Part shown: positions 9,301-14,014 of the stretch, piece by piece
Position numbering within the stretch: position 1 is the first letter of the stretch
Layout of the letters: each line of letters opens with the position of its first letter
Assembly: GCA_005223375.1 (NCBI GenBank)
Contig: RXOD01005445.1
Location: 1 to 14,014 of the forward strand
DNA: 14,014 bases
DNA from: Amoebophrya sp. AT5.2
Taxonomy: Eukaryota > Sar > Dinophyceae > Syndiniales > Amoebophryaceae
Direction: 5' to 3'
Program-made: the position numbers and the translations under genes
The notes under the pieces: model-generated
Told to the model about the DNA's origin: nothing
What the model saw: the letters and a program-made list of their open reading frames with translations, nothing else
The model's database searches: none

Positions 9301-12300
9301 TGACTAAGTTTACACTTCGATCCTCATCTACTTTCACCTCGATGCGTAGGCTTTAGGCATAGAGCTAATCTAGACCGACGGCAGCGGTTTGAGTTTGGGT
9401 CTCAGATCTTTTGGGATCGCAGTGCCGCGTGGGAATTTTTGATCTGCAAGCGCTACTCCTAGCTAGGAGAGCTGCCTCTGGATCTGAAAGTTTCATATCC
9501 AGGATCTGCAGCTCTTGCGCCTGGATATGAAACTTTCAGATCCAGACGCGCAAGTGTTTGACTTCGATTCTGCTGCAGCCAGGCCTATTGGTTCTGGTTT
9601 CAACTTAGCTTCGCTGGTAGTTTTTTAACTTTCAAATTTCTTGACTCAACAGACCCACTGTGACAGTATCGGCGCGATCACCGAGGTCGACACGATATTG
9701 CACAGCGTGCGAGAAGGCTGGACGCGCTCGCGCGTCTGGATGTCCGTGACGAAACAAGTCTGGGAGGGCGCGGAGGACGATCTGAAGATCGCCTCCGTGC
9801 ACAAAGGAAAACTTCAACCCCTCCGGCTGAAGCAGCTCCCGGATAGCGCGCGAGACGGCTTCCTGACGGCGTACCTGCTGACTACGCACCGGGCTCCGAG
9901 GGTCGCGCTAACGCTAGAGGAAGGTGCCGGGCTCCGGCACTTGGCCCAGAAGAACATCCCGGCGAACATGGTCGCAGGATCTCCCGAGTGGGTGGACGTG
10001 GTGGAGCGGATGGCGGGGGTTTTTAAATTCGCGAAGCTGGAGCAGATGGAGAAGATGGAGATGATCGACGACCAGACCAACACCCTGGACGTGACGATGA
10101 CCAATGGCCAGCCGTGGGTCGTGCAGGTAGACTACCGCCGTGAGTGCACCCAGCAAATAATGGACATTTATCTGTGCCTGCAGTACTACGCTCTGTGCAC
10201 GGAGTACAACGCTCTGCGCCGCAGATACACACGATAAGACTGAGGTGCACACAGACACTCTGTCCGCCGCGGGCAACGACCTACTTTCTTGGCATGTGAT
10301 TGAAAGCGAATGTGAAAGTGAATGCCATTCATTGAAGAATAAGAATACTAAAAAAAAAATAGTTGCTGTTGTAGTTTGTTCTTGCTCGCAATCCGGCTTC
10401 GGGTTCGGCTTCGCCATCTGCGCCTGCATGTATCATCGTCTCCGTCTTCTGAGAAGACGTTCTCCCCGTACGCCCCTCGCCGACCTTTCACGTAGTGCGT
10501 GTCGCGCTCGCGTTCCCGATCCCGTCTTCGGCGGCGTAGACTTAGATGTTCGAGCTAGTCATGGCACTGCAATTACAGGTGCCGCAGGAAATCCACCCGG
10601 ACTTAGTTGGCCTCCGAAACCGGTACTTCCCCGTGCTCAATCGGAGGGAGTACCTCAACGGGCAGAAGATCCAGAAGGTTTTGGGCCAAGTGAACGGCTG
10701 CATGGCCCCGTGGCTGACGACTACCATCTTCAACGGCAACGATCTCGTTGTGGCCGGAGCCACGAAGTGCACCACGAAGGTCCAGCTGCGCGCGGCGGAC
10801 ACCGACTCGCGTATCAGGATCCTTGAGGGCATGAACGTGTCGGTGCGGACTTGCGAACAGGACACCACCCCGCCGCTGAAGGGAATCGTGAAAAAGCTCC
10901 AGTACAAGCCGCGCGGGCCCGACACAGCGCAATCGGAGCAGACCAGCATGCGGCGCCGGCACCAACAGGAGCTGACGGACCTCGAGACCAACTGGACTAA
11001 GGACTTCAAAGAGCTCAGCAAGAGCGTGAAGCTCGGGAAGAAGGGAGTGCTGGAGCAGGAGCATCGCACCAAGATCCGGTCCGATAAGCTGGCCTCGAAG
11101 CGCGAGCTGTCCGTTGATGGTGCTGCTGATAGTCAAGCCCCTGCGGCGTCGGACAGTCAGATGATGGACACGAGCTTCGGCGAGCCTGTCGTGGTGGTGA
11201 TGGATTCTGCAGACGATCTGCTCGAGGAGGGCCCCGCCGAACACCAGAAGCTGGCGAAGGACTTGCAGGCGGGCCGCCACTGGCCGCCGCACGTGCAGGT
11301 CTGTCTCGGTCTGTGATGTGTGTTAGGTTTCGGCTTTGTATTTCTGAAAGTTTCAGAAACCGCTCCTGTCACCTAGATTTAGATACGCGCAACTGAATCT
11401 GAGTCACATATGCTGTAGTTGTACGCGTGTGCTCGTCCTCTTGATCAGATCTCTTCGCGTCTACTTATTCTCATCGTTATCTTTATCATTCGCAAACTTA
11501 TATTTAATAAACCAATTACCAGATCCTCATCGACGAGCTCGTGCAGAAGCAGCTGGCCTTTGAAACCCGGAAGAAAGAACTTCTGGCCAAGCACTCGGCG
11601 GAGTCGAAGGACATGTCGGACCGCGTGGCCGCAGCGTCGACGGACAAGTATTCCTCGGTCAAGATCTCCGACGACAAGACGATCGTGGTACTGCTACTTG
11701 TGGTTGTCGTCGTGGTCGTGCTTACTCCCGCTATGTCTCTGTGCCTGGCTGCAGTTACTTTGTCGTAGCGTCTGAGCCTCGGCGCGCCAATTTTTACTTT
11801 TTCTATGACCCACCACTCCATGACAGGTGCGGCAGGACCGCATCTCGTGCGATGCGGCGTTCTACCGCTACGAGGACAGGATCATCGACATCTTCGAGCC
11901 GACCGACTGCCTTCTGCGGCAGGCTCAGGTGGTGCCGCTTGAAATTCCGGTCCTGTTTGAATGCTCGATGGTTCAGCCCGCTTTCCTCAAGACCCTCGCC
12001 GGCTCCGACGTCGTCCTCCAGTTTAAGGCCTCCGGCAACCAAGGCCCCGGCACCCGCGCGATCCATCTATCTCCCATCACGATTGTATCAGCTGACTTAG
12101 CCCGCACGAAGTTGTCGTAGCAATTCATACTCCGCCCCCGCTGCGTTTCTGAAAGTTTCAGACTTAGACACGCTTCAGTATCAGTTGCAGTGAAAGTCAT
12201 AATAAGTTTAAGTATAGCAATAGCTATAGGTAAGCCCCCGAAGCCTTAGCCTTACCATGACGAAGACCACGGTATCCCCGCGGCCGGTCTCGCGGCCCCC

Positions 12301-14014
12301 CGCGGCCGTAGGAAGATAGCAAGACCCTCATCCAGAGCTACTCCAAGTCGAAGACCGTGGCACCCCACGGCCGGCCGCTTCGCATCATGGCCGTAGAATC
12401 AGCAGCAGAGGCCTCTGCGCCGTTTTTTTTTTCAGCCGACAGCACCAAACAAAGATGTCTTCCGTGCTTGCGGCGCTGCCGCGCCGGCCGGTCGGAGAAA
12501 GTCGTAGTGCCAGTTGAATCGGAACTCAAAGCACAGGCCCGCTCATGCCTAAGCAGATAAGAAGACCTCGCGGAACCCCGAGGCCGGTCCGCGCGGCCGT
12601 AGGACTAAGCACGAAGATAGAAAGACACGGAAGTTCTAGCTGCTCCTGCAGTTTGCGTTGGCGCTCGCGAGTAAAGTCCAAGTAAGATGAATTGAGTCAA
12701 TCCATTTCAGTCTTCATCTCCACATACAACAGGAGGTGCACTGCAAGGTTCCGCCGCACCACCTGACCGCCGAGGCGCGCTCGATGCTCGCCAGTCCGCG
12801 CGAGGCCGTCGCCAAGGTCCTCATCCATACCAAGGCCCCGCTCTTCTCGTACTCGTTGAACAACGACTCGGTCGAGAACGACGCCAATGGGATCGCCCAG
12901 GCCGCAGCGATGGCGCGCGACGCCGCGGACCAGAACGACGCGCTGGACACGACGAACGGACCCCTAACGGGTCCCGCGCGGCTGATCGACCGCGTAGACC
13001 ACTTCGGGTTTCAGCTCTGGGATGAGGAACGGGTTCTGGGCAGTCATCTTCTGACGCCCCTGGACGACGCGACCACCGAGTTCCGGCGCGAGCACGGCAT
13101 CTTCGAGCACGGCAACCGGACGATGGAGTATTTTAATGATGAGGGCGAGCTTCTGACTGTTCCGCCAGCTACCCTCTTCATCCAGAACCCGCACGGCCAG
13201 GGCATCATTCAGGACCCCTTCTTTCCGGTAGCGCCCCTCATCCTCCCTGGTCAACCTGCGCACGCGATCGAGCAAGGGAGGGATCCGCGGTTCGGTGCCA
13301 GGCAACAGAGGGATGCAGAGAGGGATGCGGGGTTCGCACTTGAACTCGAACTGCACGAGCGTGATGCCGCAACGGTTAGGGACATGAACGCCATGCACGA
13401 GGACAGCGTCGAGGAGGTACCTGGCGGTGGGGACGGACATAAAGTAATATTATTATTAATGAGAGTGTTTCTATATTATATTTAGAATTTTAGGACTAGG
13501 TATGTAAAAAAGTGTATATGTAGTTGCAGATGTGTATTTTTATAGTTGCTCACCAACATTTTCACTTACGCTCCTCTTGCGGTTGCGGCGCTGCGTTTGT
13601 CAACGGTTTTGTAAATACCGACAACAGGAGTCCGCGGGTGGAGAGCAGGCGGGCTCTGGCCCGTCGTCGAATCTGAATCTTTCAGAAGCGAACACTTCCG
13701 GCCCCACGAACGACTTGCCGGTGAAGACGATTGTGAACCTGCTGCCTGGCCTCGTTGCCGGTGCGAACCTGGCGGAGGCGGCCGCGCGTGGCGGTGGACT
13801 GCTCCTCCCAGGCGCGATGGACGTGTCCAGGTCCACCTCCAAGGCGACCACGCATGCACCTGTCCTCCCAGGCGCGATGGGTATGTCCTCCCCCACGGCG
13901 GCCGCGCGTCATCTCATCGACGGCGTCGACAAGTTCACGACCGGCTCCGCTCCGCAGGGTGGTGTGCAGTTTGCGACGGTCACGGACGTTGGCAGCGTCG
14001 GCGATGTGAAGCGT
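5938..14014 (+). CDS. Multi-exon gene of unknown function, at least ten exons, 3' partial
   Basis: Proposed exons: 5938-6336, 7011-7115, 7380-7510, 9216-9288, 9653-10126, 10579-11298, 11523-11684, 11827-12084, 12733-13416, 13631-14014. They join into one open frame of about 1,130 codons with no stop, and all inferred introns start GT and end AG. ATG 5938 has A at -3. The protein is soluble-looking: an Asn/Ala-rich N-terminus, a long helical, charged first third, a mixed middle (exons 5-6), a Lys/Glu-rich coiled-coil-like stretch (end of exon 6, exon 7), a beta-rich part in exon 8, and a Gly/Ala/Pro-rich tail. No signal peptide or membrane segment is evident. I do not recognise a family. Several borders have alternatives, given in the exon and intron entries. 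Exon reality is supported by strong G/C third-position bias and phase agreement. Confidence 0.6.
6337..7010 (+). other. Intron 1 of the second gene, flanked by AGAAG repeats
   Basis: 674 bp, phase 0, GT-AG. The last five bases of exon 1 (6332-6336, AGAAG) recur as the last five bases of the intron (7006-7010), and joining there keeps frame. It holds a palindrome variant at 6949-6961. The reading frame of exon 1 would stop at 6379-6381 if unspliced. The alternative intron is 6266-6990. Confidence 0.45.
6949..6961 (-). repeat. Palindrome variant in intron 1
   Basis: TCTGAAACTTTCA then TA: 13 of 15, central C on +. The TA ending matches the TCTGAAAGTTTCATA form found in the hairpin at 9477-9546. 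Confidence 0.7.
7011..7115 (+). CDS. Exon 2 of the second gene
   Basis: It encodes a Lys/Gly/Asn-rich then helical peptide beginning TNGKYGVLSG, with strong G/C third positions. It ends at CAT|GTACAG (7115/7116), phase 0. If the intron instead lies between the two CAGTTC copies (7101-7106 and 7377-7382), this exon is shorter by three codons and reads QFYVLSE across the join. Confidence 0.6.
7101..7382 (+). mobile_element. Intron 2 with inverted repeats and flanking direct repeats, candidate introner
   Basis: The GT-AG reading is 7116-7379 (264 bp). TGTAGTGATAG (7131-7141) and CTATCACTACA (7368-7378) form an exact 11-bp inverted repeat near the ends. CTATCACTAC also occurs at 7185-7194. CAGTTC occurs on both sides (7101-7106, 7377-7382) in the same codon register. 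This is the layout of a short non-autonomous element with terminal inverted repeats and a target-site duplication, as described for introners. CTCGCACTCCCGATC is present twice inside (7171-7185, 7237-7251). Splicing at the CAGTTC repeats would need a non-GT donor. Confidence 0.45.
7380..7510 (+). CDS. Exon 3 of the second gene
   Basis: It reads FYVLSEILGRPELEEV and on through a helical, charged peptide, with strong G/C third positions. Donor candidates: CCCGG|GTACC at 7510/7511 (phase 2, fits exon 4), or ATC|GTAAAT at 7526/7527 (phase 0, fits exon 5 directly). The frame stays open past both donors to 8210, where codon use becomes looser. The bases GAGGAGCTG here (7497-7505) closely match AAGGAGCTC early in exon 4, in the same codon register. 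Confidence 0.55.
7527..8210 (+). CDS. ORF of unknown function within intron 3, in frame with exon 3
   Basis: 228 codons run past the possible donor at 7526/7527 to TGA 8208-8210. The first internal ATG in frame is 7791. The product has a basic Arg-rich first third and a second half rich in Tyr, Phe, Leu and His with short hydrophobic segments that look like a folded helical domain. Codon use (CTA, TTA, AGA, AAT, GTA common) differs from the exons. It could be the partner ORF of the recombinase element, an alternative 3' end of the host gene by intron retention, or a captured exon. I recognise no motif. Coding potential is supported by its length and residue composition only. Confidence 0.5.
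   Translation, partial: VNSRVPPALRWTLPRAPGNRPHVIRHDDNTRFQFYNRQARIHELNRLRRDREGLRWSVQLSQGEPEPELSPGNSRSFVIPPVEPHDLPMGSATCSWIDITRKEYRAVAAYYSFMYERGYDFAMKNKDDALLFYFSFTLSPLDGENLVKHNHFAHYVEVYCPGLQTIARRIMQLPGLHQCVLERHMMLAQAALSEDRYSEGVPRALDDFRSVVSFGTGAHTGSHLEEI
8272..8285 (-). repeat. Palindrome-related 14-mer abutting the recombinase stop codon
   Basis: TGAATCTTTCAGAA is identical to 13674-13687 and related to the 15-bp palindrome in reverse orientation. It lies immediately downstream of the recombinase stop. Confidence 0.65.
8286..9035 (-). CDS. Tyrosine recombinase (phage-integrase family), probably of a eukaryotic mobile element
   Basis: The minus-strand ATG is at 9035-9033 and the stop TAA at 8288-8286: 249 residues. 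This family cuts and rejoins DNA through a 3'-phosphotyrosine. Visible motifs, numbered from this Met: TGRRGIDVRML with catalytic Arg78; a Lys-rich beta-hairpin region (K107 to K113); HTPRR with His197 and Arg200; SGH with His223; and Tyr232 in KEYIEL. The spacing (R200 to H223 is 23; H223 to Y232 is 9) is that of active enzymes. The N-terminus is short and Lys/Gly-rich (residues 1-65), so a full core-binding domain is missing or encoded elsewhere; CACAG at about 9046-9050 on the minus strand could be an acceptor for an upstream exon. It is nested antisense inside the host gene's intron. Crypton-type or DIRS-type origin cannot be decided; no reverse transcriptase is in view. Confidence 0.85.
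   Translation of the reverse strand: MPSSVLREDEAVRAGILTIRDSRRFAIHLQKTISGSGTAKKQQGKSKKGDAKAKAGGKVLGGLRARLKWSLAMVTGRRGIDVRMLRFRDIELEPQKCQARIRIGDAKLIHKKKATNVTRGRLTWLTCTMERDTMEFFTTAIEELQRRSQQPAGNLFPFKENDASRGYEAYAKVVRKARKNFKPIDASSCRAGDIRTHTPRRSFCTHLHQELVPLKAIAAYSGHKKLEQLKEYIELGAEFISTSHKKLKF
9216..9288 (+). CDS. Exon 4 of the second gene (short)
   Basis: A 73-bp GC-rich island between AT-richer flanks, preceded by CACTTCAG and followed by GTATCA. It enters at phase 2 and leaves at phase 0, matching exon 3 (donor 7510/7511) and exon 5. It encodes a helical peptide, LDTKFKELEATTRGAETTR, continuing into EVYLR. Nearly all third bases are G or C. If it is real, the recombinase element lies wholly inside the intron before it. 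Confidence 0.5.
9289..9652 (+). other. Intron 4 of the second gene, carrying the large hairpin
   Basis: 364 bp, GT-AG, phase 0. It contains the 27-bp inverted repeat (9477-9546). Its ends lie close to two similar sequences: TATCTGCGCGTATCACCG (9280-9297) and TATCGGCGCGATCACCG (9667-9683), one mismatch and one indel apart. The rest is AT-richer sequence with no ORF I can support. Confidence 0.5.
9477..9546. repeat. Perfect 27-bp inverted repeat with 16-nt loop
   Basis: The left arm is 9477-9503 and the right arm 9520-9546, an exact reverse complement. Each arm contains one TCTGAAAGTTTCATA variant of the 15-bp palindrome (9483-9497 and 9526-9540), so the two copies face each other. The loop is 9504-9519. 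It could form a strong hairpin or cruciform, be paired recombination half-sites, or be a decayed inverted-repeat element. There is no T-run after it, so it does not look like a simple terminator. Confidence 0.95.
9653..10126 (+). CDS. Exon 5 of the second gene
   Basis: Acceptor CAACAG|ACC and donor GTGCAG|GTAGAC (10126/10127), both phase 0. It encodes 158 residues: a mixed helical domain with Trp, Val and Arg, then a Met/Glu/Lys-rich helix. Third bases are strongly G/C. The frame runs on to 10237 but becomes Tyr/Arg-rich with loose codon use, which fits an intron. No family is recognised. Confidence 0.7.
10127..10578 (+). other. Intron 5 of the second gene
   Basis: 452 bp, GT-AG, phase 0. 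CAGGT occurs at both junctions (10124-10128 and 10576-10580). An alternative acceptor, CCGCAG|GAA at 10587/10588, keeps frame and gives the repeat GCAGG instead. An A-run of nine lies near 10350. There is no internal gene. Confidence 0.6.
10579..11298 (+). CDS. Exon 6 of the second gene
   Basis: 240 codons from VPQEIHPDLVGLRNRYF to HVQ, donor GTGCAG|GTCTGT. The first half is a mixed folded region with Cys and Thr. From about 10940 it becomes Gln/Glu/Lys-rich with heptad-like Leu, suggesting a coiled coil, then an acidic Ser/Asp/Met/Val linker (about 11120-11240). Third bases are strongly G/C. No family is recognised. Confidence 0.75.
11299..11522 (+). other. Intron 6 of the second gene with a palindrome copy
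   Basis: 224 bp, GT-AG, phase 0, AT-rich towards its 3' end. CGTGCAG ends the upstream exon (11292-11298) and recurs at 11540-11546, so splicing to 11547 is also in frame and would exclude eight codons. Those eight codons all end in G or C, so I keep them as exon. Confidence 0.5.
11343..11357 (+). repeat. 15-bp palindrome, perfect copy 4
   Basis: TCTGAAAGTTTCAGA in intron 6. Outer GGTTTC (about 11326-11331) and GAAACC (11356-11361) extend the dyad loosely. Confidence 0.95.
11523..11684 (+). CDS. Exon 7 of the second gene, coiled-coil-like
   Basis: It follows TTACCAG and encodes a Lys/Glu/Gln/Leu-rich helix starting ILIDELVQKQ, then Ser/Asp/Lys residues. It ends at ATC|GTGGTA (11684/11685), phase 0. 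After the donor the frame becomes poly-Val/Leu from GTN repeats, typical of non-coding drift. Confidence 0.65.
11685..11826 (+). other. Intron 7 of the second gene
   Basis: 142 bp, GT-AG, phase 0, ending CCATGACAG. It begins with a GT/TG-rich tract. GTG occurs at both junctions, so the exact cut is ambiguous by one codon without changing the protein much. It is the shortest intron here. Confidence 0.6.
11827..12084 (+). CDS. Exon 8 of the second gene, beta-rich
   Basis: It reads VRQDRISCDAAFYRYED and continues through alternating hydrophobic residues with Cys, Phe and Ile that suggest beta strands. The proposed donor is ATT|GTATCA at 12084/12085, phase 0; the frame otherwise stops at 12118-12120. 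An earlier in-frame GT donor at 11926/11927 is possible, but the sequence after it keeps coding-type third bases, so I keep the later one. The 3' border is the least certain in the gene. Confidence 0.55.
12148..12162 (+). repeat. 15-bp palindrome, perfect copy 5
   Basis: TCTGAAAGTTTCAGA in intron 8, same orientation as the other four perfect copies. Confidence 0.95.
12262..12605 (+). repeat. Three GC-rich dispersed units in intron 8
   Basis: The units at 12262-12314, 12350-12397 and 12561-12605 each start GAAGACC, pass through CCCC and GGCCGG, and end GGCCGTAGGA or GGCCGTAGAA. They are internally rich in CGCGGCC dyads, so they could fold. Copy 1 is longest; copies 2 and 3 differ by small deletions. 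Confidence 0.7.
12733..13416 (+). CDS. Exon 9 of the second gene
   Basis: 228 codons from EVHCKVPPHHLTAEARSM. It contains an Ala/Asp/Asn-rich helix, then a region with Phe, Asp, His and Gly (about 12980-13250) that looks folded, then a Pro-rich and an Arg/Glu/Asp-rich end. A short repeat AGAGGGATGC (about 13307-13329) makes the acidic/basic tail. Donor GAGGAG|GTACC at 13416/13417. Third bases are strongly G/C. No family is recognised. Confidence 0.75.
13417..13630 (+). other. Intron 9 of the second gene, flanked by AGGAG repeats
   Basis: 214 bp, GT-AG, phase 0, very AT-rich in its first half. The last five bases of exon 9 (13412-13416, AGGAG) recur as the last five of the intron (13626-13630), and splicing after each copy keeps frame. 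Confidence 0.6.
13631..14014 (+). CDS. Exon 10 of the second gene, 3' partial, with 60-bp repeats
   Basis: Open to the window edge, 128 codons. It encodes a Ser/Gly/Ala-rich peptide, then LPGAM repeats, then a Thr/Val/Gly-rich segment. The palindrome variant at 13672-13686 is translated within Asn-Leu-Ser-Glu. An alternative start just after ACAACAG at 13628 adds one Glu. Confidence 0.65.
13672..13686 (-). repeat. Palindrome variant (14 of 15) in exon 10
   Basis: TCTGAATCTTTCAGA; its reverse complement differs from the consensus by one base. Its core 14-mer (13674-13687) is identical to 8272-8285. Confidence 0.8.
13777..13909 (+). repeat. 60-bp-period degenerate tandem repeat in exon 10
   Basis: TCCTCCCAGGCGCGATGG occurs at 13803-13820 and 13863-13880, exactly 60 bp apart. 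GGCGGCCGCGCGT occurs at 13777-13789 and 13897-13909, 120 bp apart. The period is a multiple of three, so the protein repeats LPGAM and AAAR motifs in frame. Confidence 0.8.

Larger units (their letters stand above)
12085..12732 (+). other. Intron 8 of the second gene with GC-rich triplicated repeats and a palindrome
   Basis: About 648 bp, ending ACAACAG. It contains a perfect palindrome (12148-12162), three related GC-rich units (12262-12314, 12350-12397, 12561-12605) and a T10 tract before CAG (about 12424-12436). No coding exon between the units is convincing. Confidence 0.5.

Noticed and set aside
9477..9546. Hairpin as a transcription terminator or CRISPR-like repeat
   Set aside because: No T-run follows it, only one hairpin is present with no spacer array, and the setting is a eukaryotic intron.
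10023..10250. Minus-strand ORF opposite exon 5
   Set aside because: Cys/Ser/Pro-rich antisense shadow; the + exon has consistent third-base bias.
11689..11768. Poly-Val/Leu stretch after exon 7 as a membrane helix
   Set aside because: It comes from a GT/TG-rich tract after a GT donor; the next exon joins in frame without it.

Overview
The window reads as nuclear DNA of a GC-rich, intron-dense protist. Two long protein genes on the + strand have exons with mostly G/C third codon positions. These are broken by AT-richer segments that usually begin GT and end AG, and several poly-T tracts end in CAG. I see no rRNA, tRNA, bacterial operon layout or CRISPR array. Abundant introns flanked by short direct repeats resemble the introner-rich dinoflagellate/Amoebophrya lineage, but that placement is inference, not shown.

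Layout. (1) 1-4374, +: the 3' part of a gene whose start lies left of the window. It is a Ser/Ala-rich region, one 207-bp intron, an acidic/basic region, a Trp/Cys/His-rich segment with faint hAT-transposase-like motifs, and a C-terminal basic cluster plus Ser/acid tail suggesting a nuclear protein. (2) 4375-5937: about 1.6 kb with no gene I can support, holding a microsatellite, three copies or variants of a 15-bp palindrome and two poly-T/CAGCTCG sites. (3) 5938-14014, +: a second gene of at least ten exons, running off the right edge. Its chosen splice sites keep one open frame of about 1,120 codons; I do not recognise the protein. (4) Inside its third intron lie two ORFs with looser codon use than the exons. 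One is a + ORF that continues exon 3's frame to 8210. The other is a complete minus-strand tyrosine recombinase (8286-9035) with the catalytic set and spacing of the family, so this intron probably carries a mobile element.

Most striking structure. The odd palindrome TCTGAAAGTTTCAGA occurs five times perfectly in 14 kb and about eight more times in near-perfect form, in exons, introns and intergenic DNA alike. Two variant copies form a perfect 27-bp inverted repeat with a 16-nt loop (9477-9546). A second theme is that several introns have the last 4-7 bases of the upstream exon repeated at the intron's end, as expected if introns arose by insertion with target-site duplication.

Exon borders come from reading frame, phase, codon bias and GT/AG alone. 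Several have plausible alternatives, named in the entries.
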